From NCBI GenBank assembly GCA_051294375.1, contig CM119270.1, positions 19,727,741-19,791,740 of the forward strand: DNA of 64,000 nucleotides. The letters are read 5' to 3'. This DNA is from Paraspadella gotoi (taxonomy: Eukaryota; Chaetognatha). Shown one piece after another: positions 10,801 to 20,870 of the stretch (position 1 is its first letter; each line of letters begins with the position of its first letter). Made by a program: the position numbers and the translations under genes. The notes below the pieces were generated by a model, which made no database searches, had not been told where the DNA came from, and saw only the letters and a program-made list of their open reading frames with translations.

Positions 10801-12298
10801 AATCTATATTTTAAGCTGAAAATTAACTTTTTATATATTAAATATAGTTTTTTTAATTTTTAACCCACTTCATAAAATATTTTTTAAAAATGAGTTACAT
10901 TTTATTTTAACAGCTTTTGACGAGGAATTCAAATCTGTAATCAAAATTAAGAAAAGCCTATTTTGAATTTTTTTGATTTTATAAGGATAGTACTATATAT
11001 AAATATAGCCTACTGCGAAAATAAAAAAAAACATAAAATTAATTTTTTTTGCAAATTAATGTTAACTGATTTTATGTTGTTCATAAATGACTTTTAGAAT
11101 TTCTGTACGTAACTTTCACTACGCTCTCGTGCTGTTTCTGTTCCTGTTCCCAGGAAATGCGACAAAGGTAAAGAAGAAATATTTCTTTGGCAAAAAGTCC
11201 GATGACAATGACGAGAAAATTCGCCGTCTGAAGATGCAGAAGGAATATTCTGAGTCGGCGCTTTCGAGCATGATGAAGGAGTTGGAACTCGTGGTGGAGC
11301 GATCTCGCGGGCAGCGGCAAACCGTCTTCAACAACCTCGAGGCCGAGGAGAAGCGCTGGTGCCAGCGGATCATGCAAACCTTTGTGGATTGCTTGGAAAA
11401 AGAAATGGAACTGCAGGATCAGAGGCGCCATCGAATGCAGACGTTCTTCGATGAATTTATGCCCCCTAATGTTGACGAAGACGTTCAGGCTTCCATCAAT
11501 GTTTTTTCGAGAAAAGAACCAGCGGCAGGTGCGGCCGCACCAGAAGGAACAGATTTGAACGGTATCTATATGACGAACGATGACACTTCGACCTACTTCA
11601 AGACCAAAGAAGTTGCTGGCAAAACACCATCGTTACAAATGGAGGCCCCAGAAGAAACAGATTTGAATGGTATCTATATGACGAACGATGACACTTCGAC
11701 CTACTTCAAGACCAAAGAAGTTGCTGGCAAAAGACCATCGTTACAAATGAAGGCCCCAGAAGAAAAAGATTTGAACGGTATCTATATGACGAACGATGAC
11801 ACTTCCACCAACTTCAAGACCGAAGAAGTCGCTGTTATAAGACCGTCGTTACAAACAGAGGCACCAGAAGAAAAAGATTTGAATGGTATCTATATGACGA
11901 ACGATGACACTTCCACCATCTTCAAGACCGAAGAAGTCACTGGCATAAGACCGTCGTTACATACAGAGGCACCAGAAGAAAAAGATTTGAATGGTATCTA
12001 TATGACGAACGATGACACTTCCACCAACTTCAAGACTGAAGAAGTCTCTGGCATAAGACCGTTGTTACAAACGGAGGCCCCAGAAGCAAAAGATTTGAAT
12101 GGTATCTATATGACGATCGAAGAAGTCGCTGGCAAAAGACCGTCATTACGATCGCAGATCGACGAGGGATTCGAGGAGGGCGCCAGCCAAATGCATGCTT
12201 GCTCGGCGCTGTCGAAGTCGGAGGACACCAGGGAAAACAAAGCCAGTCGACCGCCTTTGCCGCCACAGCGGTCGCGCGACAGCTCAAAGCCTGCCTAG
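7514..12298 (+). CDS. F-BAR domain protein with a tyrosine-repeat tail
   Basis: F-BAR proteins form curved coiled-coil dimers that bind and bend membranes, often linking endocytosis to actin. I read four coding exons: 7514-7660, 7860-7997, about 10229-10478 (start uncertain, 10289 also possible) and 11154-12298. Donors are AAG|GTGAGC, CTG|GTTTGT and GGCGG|GTAAGT. Acceptors ACCCAG|TTA and TTCCCAG|GA keep phase. Joining exons 1 and 2 gives LVEHWAKLEANYAKQMGDTA, the usual helix 2 pattern of F-BAR domains. Exon 3 and the first 120 codons of exon 4 are charged helices ending in the LQDQRR...FFDEF region, as expected for the last F-BAR helices. After that come six 36-residue repeats and a proline-rich RPPLPPQRSR, a plausible SH3 ligand. 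The protein would be about 540-560 residues. There is no SH3 domain of its own in view. Exon 3 may be preceded by a missed exon, because the stretch after helix 2 is not typical. Family member not assigned. Confidence 0.82.
7742..7821. repeat. (TAA)n microsatellite in F-BAR intron 1
   Basis: About 26 TAA/ATA units occupy nearly half of the 199-bp first intron and end about 38 bases before the exon 2 acceptor. Confidence 0.97.
7998..9055. other. F-BAR intron 2, 5' part
   Basis: Begins with a short 6-bp repeat (TTTGTA units, about 7998-8028) directly at the splice donor. The rest is AT-rich with no coding evidence. The last 180 bp (about 8875-9055) is GC-richer and could be older transposon or exon remnant, but it matches nothing recognisable. 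Confidence 0.5.
9056..9932. mobile_element. hAT-type non-autonomous element, copy 1 (with nested insertion)
   Basis: The element spans 9064-9924 and is flanked by the exact 8-bp direct repeat CTGTGGAT (9056-9063 and 9925-9932). Its ends, TAAGGCGTAGTAAAA and (reverse complement) TAGAGCGTAGTGAAA, are imperfect inverted repeats and both fit the YARNG start reported for hAT transposons. Copy 2 at 10532-11128 is the same element without the nested insertion. There is no transposase frame, so it is non-autonomous. It lies in F-BAR intron 2. Confidence 0.85.
9595..9841. mobile_element. Nested insertion: 97-nt-arm hairpin with 13-bp direct repeats
   Basis: Arms 9595-9691 and 9699-9795 are reverse complements except for two single-base length differences (GGG versus GG, and an A/T run of 8 versus 9). 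The loop is the 7 bases TTACCCT. A 33-nt single-copy tail follows. The whole is bounded by ATAAAATTATTTT at 9583-9595 and again at 9829-9841. The sister hAT copy lacks the insertion, which provides the empty site. Confidence 0.85.
9933..10228. other. F-BAR intron 2, 3' part
   Basis: AT-rich intron sequence between the hAT element and exon 3. No separate feature seen. Confidence 0.5.
10524..11136. mobile_element. hAT-type non-autonomous element, copy 2
   Basis: The element spans 10532-11128 (597 bp) and is alignable along its length to copy 1 at 9064-9924. It is flanked by GTGCTGAT (10524-10531) and GTGCTGTT (11129-11136), an 8-bp target duplication with one mismatch. Its right end sits 25 bases before the AG of the F-BAR exon 4 acceptor, so the polypyrimidine tract is outside the element but the branch-point zone is inside it. 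Confidence 0.83.
11549..12150 (+). repeat. 108-bp coding tandem repeat (36-residue units)
   Basis: Units start at 11549, 11657, 11765, 11873, 11981 and 12089. The core is DLNGIYMTNDDTSTYFKT followed by EVAGKRPSLQ and EAPEE. The sixth unit lacks the NDDTSTNFKT block. Every unit keeps the IYMT tyrosine, whereas the second tyrosine (TSTYF) is replaced by N or I in units 3-5. The strong nucleotide identity implies recent unequal exchange or correction between units. Confidence 0.95.
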
Positions 12299-12403
12299 TC
12301 AGATTCGGACGACGCCGCGATCGTGTTGTCGACGTCGCCGACGTCTCCGACGACGCCATCGACGATCGACGATGATCCCGACGACATCTACGCAGAAATC
12401 TGA
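12299..12403 (+). CDS. In-frame extension after the F-BAR TAG stop
   Basis: Directly after the TAG at 12296-12298 the same frame stays open for 34 codons to a TGA at 12401-12403. It encodes an acidic, Ser/Thr/Pro-rich tail ending DDDPDDIYAEI. The ending contains a tyrosine motif like those in the repeats upstream, and the AATAAA poly(A) signal follows only 6 bases after the TGA. This could be stop-codon readthrough, a premature stop allele, or a base error. The TAG is followed by T, not the C that favours readthrough. Confidence 0.5.
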   Translation, partial: SDSDDAAIVLSTSPTSPTTPSTIDDDPDDIYAEI

Positions 12404-12409
12404 GACCGA

Positions 12410-12415
12410 AATAAA
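12410..12415 (+). promoter_or_regulatory. AATAAA poly(A) signal of the F-BAR gene
   Basis: The hexamer lies 112 bases after the TAG and 7 bases after the downstream TGA. If used, almost the entire 3' UTR of the TAG-terminated form would be the open extension. Confidence 0.6.
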
Positions 12416-12819
12416 TAACGGTGGACGGTAAAACAAAACGACGACGCGACGCGATGCGATGCGGCGTCGCGACGCTGACGATACGCAATAACAAAAGTTT
12501 ATAAATATAAAATATTCATAAATTGTGAAATATTATTAAAATTCTTACTGCGATGCAACAAATCAAAATCATTTGAAGTGACTCCTTACTCTGGAAGACC
12601 AAGAGAATCGAATGCAGGGTGTAGTCAATGCCGAGGGAAGGCACACCGAATATTGAGCATGTTTTACCCATATGTTGTATAGTTTTTATTGAATAAATGA
12701 ACTTTTTAACAATTATGTGATATACTTTTTTCCCAAATGGTACTTTACATACATTTTCTTTTATGTAAATAAATAATTAATTTCTTAGTTGTCCTCTAAT
12801 TGTTATTTCTTCACTATTT
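12416..12819. other. No feature recognised
   Basis: AT-rich flank downstream of the F-BAR gene. It holds short GCGACGACGCGACG-type CpG repeats near 12435-12480 and otherwise nothing recognisable. Confidence 0.4.
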
Positions 12820-13923
12820 TTTTACTACAGGGTAGTGATTCAAAACTTAGAAAATACGCATCACTTCATCTTTTTTTTATTTTGTGACGCATCAGATGTA
12901 TTTAAAAAAAATAATTGAACATACTTAGCCACTCTTCCCACAGCACCAAAAAGAATCACAGCTGCTCTTCATAAACGCTTCTGAAATATTGAGCCATAGC
13001 TCATAGACGGTTTACCCTACGCGATTAATATTTTGGCCTTACTTAACATAGTTGAGGGGAATTAGATGTGGAATTGTGGAATTGTAAATATTATTAGACC
13101 CGAAAATCATTCAGTCAAAAATTAAAATTTTGTTGCAACTGAAATCTTTATTTTTTCAGCTGTATACAACAATGCCCTTTGTTACAGCCATGCATAATAA
13201 CCCCAATAGTATTGGCTCTTTATACATGTCACGAAATGTATTCTAAGAACAATATAGTAGACTGCAGCAATGGATTTTTGCACAGAAGCAAAAATATAAG
13301 AAAATATTTTTCTTTCATCTGATGCTGCAGTTGATTGCTTTAAGCGATATTTTATACAGAGAGTCTCAACTCTTAACTACATCAGTTATAGATTTCATAA
13401 GCTCACAGAGATGGTACTCAACCAGAGTGGCCGATTCAGTATGAACTTAAGAAAAAAAAAATTACAGCATCTTAGAATTGCTTTTAATAATTAAGGTTAA
13501 AATAAGTCTTGATAAACTGCGGCAGTTAAATGGCCATAGAAAAGTAAAGATAAATATTTATAAATGGAGTTCTTCATTTGCTCTCTTTAGAATTTGTCTT
13601 TTAGCATAAAAATGAGCTATTGATGGGTATATTGATGATTTTGGCTATGCAACAATTGCTACCTGCAGCATCCTTATAAATGGCATATGCTTTAAGGACC
13701 GCGCCCATTGGAAATGCTGTCATTTTTTGTCATTATTGTTACTGTCAGAAAGTCGACAGTTCTAGAGGGGATGCTTGGGACATTTTGTTTCTCTATTCTG
13801 TCAGAAAAATTGCCAAAAGTCATCTTTTGATATCGATCCAAAAAATATTTAGCCTCGTTTCTAAATATAATCTTTTTTTCCTTAAAGTTAATCCCATTAG
13901 AGCTGCAACTCCCTGTAGTACTA
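12820..13923. mobile_element. Probable hAT-type transposon remnant
   Basis: The left end CAGGGTAGTGATTCA (from 12828) and the right end (reverse complement CAGGGAGTTGCAG, ending 13915) both begin CAGGG, the common hAT terminal motif. The 8-bp flanks TTTTACTA and TAGTACTA match at 6 of 8 positions. The first 110 bp resemble 42816-42935. The interior has no intact transposase frame. The boundaries are inferred from short motifs, so this is tentative. Confidence 0.5.
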
Positions 13924-14255
13924 TTCTTTACTATTCCTTCGGGTTTCCATTTTCTCTCCCCGTTTCTCAACTTCACCGGAATCACGTGACATTTGAAAAA
14001 AAAGTTATCAAAAATCTTTCTGTGATCGAATTCACTTTTTCACATTTTGTTAAGCGTGAAGAAAAGGGCGCCAGTGAAAAACGAGACTTCTCTTCTCACG
14101 TTAAGCAGAAGAAGAACAACGACGACAACAACAACAACAACAACGACGAACGACGTCTATCGCCGACAAAAGATTTCCATAAAAGACATTAAAGCAGTCT
14201 CTTCATTATCGCGCCTTGCATCGTTTGCCAAAGAAAGAGAAAGCAGAGAAAAGTG

Positions 14256-14258
<3 letters not shown>
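13924..14258. other. No gene recognised
   Basis: Mixed sequence with an AATCACGTGACATT E-box-like site near 13980 and an (AAC/GAC)n stretch near 14107-14160. The open frames here are short and low-complexity. Confidence 0.4.

Positions 14259-14308
<50 letters not shown>
14259..14308. repeat. (GA)n microsatellite
   Basis: About 24 GA units. It is followed at 14388-14424 by a (GTC)n trinucleotide run. Confidence 0.95.
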
Positions 14309-14311
<3 letters not shown>

Positions 14312-14389
14312 AGAAAGAACAAAAACCCGACAAAAAACGCATTCGTTTGAGGTTTTAAATTTTGTCGTTAACGACGAACATTAGTTCCG

Positions 14390-14420
<31 letters not shown>

Positions 14421-14860
14421 TGTCGTTCGTTCTTCAGATTAAAACGAGGCGATTGAGAGAGAGTGAGAGGGAGAAAGGTGCGAAAAAAGGAGAGTGAGAG
14501 GGAGATACGTGTGAAAAAAGGAGAGGGCGAACGAGACAAAAGCAGAGGAACAACAAAAGAAAGAATTAAGCGCAGAGTCAAAAACTGATAAAAAAAAAAG
14601 TGATAACAAAAAGTGAGAAATAAAATACGTTAAACAAAAAGTAAATATTGAAGTATTTTATGTAATACAATATCTGGAAGGTAGAATTCCGGCGATCACA
14701 GTAAGACTAATATCTTCTTTTTTTTTCAAGACTTTTTTCAGACTTGAGTATTTTCCAAAAAAATAGGATTTCAATGTTTTAATTTTTCTGTTGATTGTTT
14801 GACTCGCGCTTCTTTCGTTCTTATTCTCTTTTGTCTTTATCTTCACCAAAACGTTCCTCT
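14309..14860. other. No gene recognised; purine-rich and AT-rich
   Basis: Contains two copies of a GAGAGTGAGAGGGAGA-type 45-50 bp motif (14455-14530), then AT-rich sequence. No coding evidence. Confidence 0.4.
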
Positions 14861-14878
14861 CTCTCTCGCCGCTACTCT

Positions 14879-14953
<75 letters not shown>

Positions 14954-15210
14954 TCTCTATCTCCCTTTCTTCTTTCCCCCCCTCTCTCCTCTCCCCTCAT
15001 CCGCTCACCGCCCTCTTCACCCCAGCGCCCTCTTTCCCCAAACCCCCGCTCAACCGCCCAGTCTCCGACGCCGAGGAACAAATGAGCAATTGTCTTCGTT
15101 TAAACGCCCCTCGACCAGAACGCGTCCATTCATGACGGCTTGCATAACAAAGAGAGAATGAGCAGACGGCCCGGGGCGGAATCCCGCAAGAATGAGAGGC
15201 ATGTACCGTG

Positions 15211-15277
<67 letters not shown>

Positions 15278-15699
15278 AATGCTCATTAACCCAGTGATGA
15301 TTGGATTAATTTCAGCCTTTCCCCTTTCCCCGATCTAAACGATGCACTTATTTTTATCGTCGCCAGAATTCTTTTCGTCTCGAAATTCCGCTGCATCTCT
15401 ATCTTATCTCTATGCTGTCTTTATCCCATCACTATCCTCATTTCCATCCTGCCTCTATCCCATGTCTATATGCATCTCTATCTCGTCTCTATCCTGCTTC
15501 TATCCCATAAATAGTAATATACAATCGGTATAATAAAAAAGCTATTCTTCCCATCCTCCTCCTCTTCTTCTTCCTCCTCCTCTTCCTTCTTCTCCTCCCC
15601 ATCATCCCTTCAAACCATCCTCCCCTTAACCCATCACCATCCGCTGCCGTTGAGGAAAAAAAAGAGAGACGGCTCAAAGAGGAACAATTTAAGTTGCGC

Positions 15700-15735
<36 letters not shown>

Positions 15736-15790
15736 CCTCTCTCTCTCTCTTCTTTTTCTCTCTCTCTCTCTCTTTCTCTCCCTTAAACTC
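14861..15790. repeat. Cluster of (CT)n / (GA)n microsatellites
   Basis: (CT)n with interruptions at about 14861-14960, (GA)n at about 15213-15271, degenerate CTCTATCYCATC repeats at about 15390-15500, and (CT)n at about 15699-15780. Strand switches between GA and CT are frequent. The serine/leucine and arginine/glutamate open frames are repeat artefacts. Confidence 0.9.
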
Positions 15791-16843
15791 GTCAAATTAA
15801 GCTCGTTCCACCAAAACATAGCGGGTTTGTTTCCCTAGAGGCTCTTCAAATTCCGCCGTCGAAAAAAAAAATAAAAAGAGCAAAACAAATAAAATGAGAA
15901 AAGAAAAAAAAAATTTATATCAAATTAAAATAAAAACAAACAATTAAGGGGACCCAGTGATAAAAATGATATCATAAGCTTAAGGGTCTATCATCAAAGG
16001 AATTTGAATGGTGATAGTCATTAATTTTTCTTTGCACGGGAAAGTGGCAAAAAAATTCCTATCTCTTATTCTAAGCGGAAACAAAAATTTAATAATTATG
16101 AAAAAAAAATTTAGTTGACCCTACCTAAATATTTATATAATCCATTATTTTATTTTGCATTAGAAAGTATTTTTTCTAAATTCCAATTTTTTATTTTTTA
16201 CTATACAAAGCTATAATTTTAGGTTTAAGCCTCATTGAACAAAGGCTTTACAAGACTAATATTTTTTTATTTTTATATTTACTTAAAAGCAGATAAATCA
16301 AACTAAATTCTATTCTTACAGAAACAAAATGTAATAATTATTAATTAATATTCATATTCATCCCTTAAATGTATAATTAAACTATATTGATTCCTAATTA
16401 TAACAATTAAAAATTTAGCAAAAGTACAGAATCTTTTTTTTCTTTTATATTTATATTACTTCAAAGAGTTTTATTTTCATCCAATTAACAGAATCATTTG
16501 AAAAGAAAGTTTAAATAAAATCAGTCGATACCTTAAATTTTGATTCATTCCTAGTTTTTTTTCTTATAAATTTTTTGTGATAAAAGCTGAAAATCTTTTT
16601 AAAATTAGATCTTACCCTTTTTTGGAAAAAAAAATTTAAAACTTGAAAAAGATTTTCTTCTTACCGATTTTTTAAAGAAAATTAAGCTCACTGATTTTAT
16701 CGAATTTTTTAACTACTTTCCCAAATGATTTATAGAAGAAAAAATTATATGATCAGAACCAGCTTAAGTTAAAGGGTCAAACGTTATGTTTTCAGCTTTT
16801 TACCCCCCTGTTCACTTGGTCCCCTTAAAGGAAGTACATTGGC

Positions 16844-16844
<1 letters not shown>
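15791..16844. other. AT-rich, no feature recognised
   Basis: Nearly 1 kb of very AT-rich unique-looking sequence without open frames of note. Confidence 0.45.
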
Positions 16845-16912
<68 letters not shown>

Positions 16913-17280
16913 CGACAGAAGAAGTGGCCATCTTGACGGATTCCCTGAAATCTACGGAGTGGAATTATTCACGACGGGTTGAAGAGGAAAGGAAAGAAGG
17001 AAAGGAAAGGAGGAAAGGAAAGAAGGGAAGGAAAGGAGGAAAGGAAATGAGGAAAAGAAAGAAGGAAAAAGAAAGAAGGGATGGAAAGGAGAAAAGGAAA
17101 GGAGAAAAGAAAAGAAGCAAACGAGATAAGGTTAGGAAATGAGAAAAAGAAAGGAGGAAAGGAGATAAGGTTAAGAAAGGAGGAAAAGAGAAAAGGTAAG
17201 GACGAGAGGAAAGATAGAAAGTAGATATGGTAAGCAGAGGGGGGAAAAAAGGAGGAAATTAAAGAAGAAAAGAAAAAAAA
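16845..17280. repeat. (GA)n and GGAAA-type purine tract
   Basis: Uninterrupted (GA)n at 16846-16906, then from about 16985 degenerate GGAAAGGA / GAAAAGGA repeats. The lysine/arginine-rich open frame follows the repeat. Confidence 0.9.
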
Positions 17281-18760
17281 AGAAAAGAGATTTTCGTGAT
17301 TAAAGCGATTTGTGATTAAATAATGACTTATACTTAATCATGAAAATTAATTTTACTTGTTCCGTTTAGCTGCAGATAAGTTGCAGATAAAACATTTTAC
17401 TAAAAAGAAATATTCTTTACCAAAACATTATCATCAATGACCACAAATACACCAACAACAGCAACAAAAACAGCAACAACAACATCACCGACAGAGATTC
17501 GCTTCACCTTCGAGTCACGTGACTTCGACCGCCTTTCGCTACGAAAAATCTCACTGACAAAACAGACCTTGGGACGGACTCCCCCCGCGGAGAAAGAAAC
17601 AAAGCAACAAAGAAAACAACCAACATAAAACTAAAAACTAACCAAACAAAAAAGGATAAAACAAACAACAAACAAACAAAACAACAAAAATTAAGCATAC
17701 AAAATAAAACAAACAAAACGAACAAGTAAATACCAAATCATAAAAAAACAAAACTAAAAACATAACTAAAAACCAAGTAACAAATTAAACAATAAGCTGA
17801 ACTACTAACAAAATAAATAAACAAAGAAGCAACAAACAAGAAAACAACAAACAAAACAACTAAAAAACCAAAAAACCCAAAAAAGGTAAAACGTCACTTT
17901 TTAACTTTTTCCTTTTCTTCATCTTTTCTTTTCAGTTTTCACTTTCCAACCTCGCTGTTGTGACTTACTCGCCTCACTTCCCCGCTCCGACCCCCCCGCC
18001 CCCCCCAAAAAGAAATAAAAGGATGAACATCGACGAAAATAAAATCGACGAAGCGAAAACAAAAAATGGACTAAAGAGACGGTGAATATCCAGGTTTATC
18101 GTTGTCGTTGTTGTTGTTATTGTTGTCTTTCTCGTTGTTACTGTTATTTTAGTTGTTGTTGTTGTTACTGTTGTCTTTCTCGTTGTTACTGTTGTTGTCA
18201 ATTTTATTAACGACAACGTCGTCGTCGTCGTTTTTGTCGTCGTCGTCATCATCGCCGCTATCTTTGTAATCGTAGTCGTCGTCGTCATATTGTGGAATAT
18301 CCCGTCGGAGCTGAGGTGGCTTCGAAACCACGGCGTCTCGAATTTATCGAGCGATTGGGGAAAAGAAATAAAATCCCGTCAGTGACTCGTGAATCGTGAC
18401 TCTCTTCGATATCGTCGCATCAAATGTAGCAAATGTGACATCGACATTTGTGAGTCTCGGATTGGCGGAAGCAGAAAATGTAACGAAGGGTTACATTAAC
18501 AGAGTTTCTTTACTATTTACCAGTTACAACAGGAATCGAACTATTATGCCAAACTAAATTCTATTTTTAAACTTTTGTTATTAAATTTATTTAAATCTTA
18601 TTTTCTTTCCAGTCGTGACGATTAGGATTCTCACGAAAACAAAAAAACGACAACAACAACAACCACCTCAATGTCTACTACGACGATGATGACAATAAGA
18701 ACAATAACGACGACAATGACGACGACGATGATGATGAACATCGCCAACCGCAAAATATTT
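17281..18760. other. No gene; AAC-rich and trinucleotide sequence
   Basis: 17430-17480 and 17600-17880 are rich in AAC/AAAC repeats. 18095-18285 is rich in GTT/GTC trinucleotides. A palindromic GTCACGTGAC lies near 17515. No coding evidence beyond repeat-driven frames. Confidence 0.5.
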
Positions 18761-18900
<140 letters not shown>

Positions 18901-19083
18901 CGCCCCACCAACAGTTGGGTTGGCAACCACTTTTCTTAACGACCGTTGCTTGGCAACCGAGAGGGTTACATTAAACAGATGAAATGGTCTTTTCTCATTT
19001 CCATCTGCGAAGCGGTGGAGAGAGAGGGGGTGGAGAGACGGTGAGGTGAGGTTGGTCAAGAAGATTGACGTGTTGCTCGTTTC

Positions 19084-19142
19084 TGTAGCCATCTGTGATC
19101 ACCTGTATCCATCTGTGATCATCTGTAGCCATCTGTGATCGT
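19084..19142. repeat. 18-bp tandem repeat, three copies
   Basis: Three copies of TGTAGCCATCTGTGATCA with one or two changes each. Confidence 0.85.
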
Positions 19143-19600
19143 GAGGCTTCGTCGATGTCCCTTTTTGTGAAGATGTTTTTATTATTATCGTTTTAAGAAT
19201 TGCGGAGATATTTTTCAAACGTTAACCGTTGAAGATTTCCCGGATTAATTGTCTTTTTAGATACAAATTTATTTATAAGTTTTAATCAATTTTTGTTATT
19301 CCGTTTCAAAGATTCAAGTACATGAAAAAATCAGCGTAGTATCGTTTCTGTAAATAAAAGAAGCGAAGGAAAAAAATTAACCAAACAAAAATCGAAAGAA
19401 ATTAAACAAATAAACAAACTTAAGGGGAGTAAACGAAAAATAGACAACGAGTAAACACAAAACCTGCGAAAAAAACTATTTTTTTTCACACAAGAGAAAA
19501 AAAAAATTTAAAAAAGAAAAAAGAAAACATGTTTTCTTTACTTTTCCCTTTTTCCCTGCCCACTTCCCTCAACCCCTGAAAAAATTCTTGAAGCAATTGA
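19143..19600. other. No feature recognised
   Basis: AT-rich to mixed sequence without an open frame, RNA gene or clear repeat. Confidence 0.4.
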
Positions 19601-19652
19601 AGCACCTTCTCATACAACAACAACAACAACAACGAAACCGTATCCTTTTGTG

Positions 19653-19705
<53 letters not shown>

Positions 19706-19780
19706 CTCTCTCTCCCCCCTTCTCTCTCTCTGAAGCACCTTCTCATCGAACAACAACAACAACAACCCGTATCCTTTTGG

Positions 19781-19834
<54 letters not shown>

Positions 19835-19858
19835 CCTCCCCCTATCTCCCTGACTGAG
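19601..19858. repeat. Duplicated (CAA)n-(CT)n compound microsatellite
   Basis: The block GAAGCACCTTCTCAT, then (CAA)n, then CGTATCCTTTTG, then (CT)n occurs twice in tandem (about 19599-19730 and 19731-19845). The repeat unit is therefore itself a compound of about 130 bp. Confidence 0.85.
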
Positions 19859-20142
19859 AAAAAAATGAGGTAAACAAATAAACAGATGAAAACAAACAAA
19901 CAAAAAACCGAGAGAATCTTACGTGGTTCGACTCTTGATTTTTAACCCTGAATGTGAGAGTTTTTTAAGTAAGGAAAAAAGAAAAAGATTATTTTTTTTA
20001 AATAAAGGAAAAAGATAAATCTCTTAAAAACGAAAAGGATAAACATTTTTAAAAAGGAAAAGGAAAAATCTTTTTCGCTTCTATAAGGATTTGGATTTGG
20101 GTCAGGATTTAGGTCAAGATTTGGACTGAGATTTTTCTCCCA
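19859..20142. other. No feature recognised
   Basis: AT-rich lead-in to the 12-bp minisatellite. It includes a GGATTTGGATTTGGGTCAGG-like degenerate repeat near 20086. Confidence 0.4.
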
Positions 20143-20560
20143 TATTTAAGAAAATATTTAAGGAAATATTTAAGGAAATGTTTTTAGAAAATATTTAAGG
20201 AAATAGTTAAGGAAATAGTTAAGGAAATATTTAAGGAAATATTTATGGAAATATTTAAGGAAATGTTTAAGAAAATATTTATAGAAAAATTTAAGGAAAT
20301 AATTAAGGAAATATTTAAGGAAATATTTAAGGAAATATTTAAGGAGATATTTAAGGAAATATTTAAGGAAATATTTAAGGAAATATTTAAGGAAATATTT
20401 AAGGAAATATTCAAGGAAATATTTAAGGAAATATGTAAGGAAATATTTAAGTAAATAATTAAGGAAATATTTAAGGAAATATTTAAGGAGATATTTAAGG
20501 AAATATTTAAGGAAATATTTAAGGAAATATTTAAGGAAATATTTAAGGAAATATTTAAGG
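20143..20560. repeat. 12-bp minisatellite (AAGGAAATATTT)n
   Basis: About 34 copies of AAGGAAATATTT with occasional substitutions and mostly constant length. Because 12 is divisible by three, several frames stay open and translate as regular KEIF or NISL repeats. I regard these frames as by-products, since there is no start context, flanking coding sequence or splice signal. Confidence 0.97.
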
Positions 20561-20870
20561 AAGGCTTAGAAGGAAAATCGATATACAGCTCAGAAAAAAT
20601 CGTATGAGATGACAGCAGTATCGATTACGGCATCGAAAAGTCAGTCCGCGGTATTGGATACTGAACGCGTTTTCGGCGAAATACTTAAAGGGATTTTCTG
20701 TCGTTTTAACATCGTCAATCGATGGCGCCTCCGCTGAGTTATGGGGCGCGGCGGCGGCGGCGGCGGCGGCGGCAGCGGCGGCAGCGGTAGCGTCGGCGGC
20801 GGCGGCGGCTCCGGCTTAAAATGCTGCGGTGGCAGCGAGGTCGATCATAAAACTCGGACATGGACCAAAG
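20561..20870. other. (GGC)n-bearing segment, no gene
   Basis: Unique-looking sequence with a (GGC)n-rich run at about 20749-20815. A CpG-rich island-like patch of about 100 bp sits in otherwise AT-rich DNA. Confidence 0.5.

Noticed and set aside
12030-12494. 154-codon minus-strand frame opposite the end of the F-BAR gene
   Set aside because: Shadow of the plus-strand coding repeats; no independent coding signal.
20184-20454. Long regular frames (KEIF and NISL repeats) on both strands
   Set aside because: They arise from the 12-bp minisatellite, which is a multiple of three. No start context, splice sites or unique coding flank.
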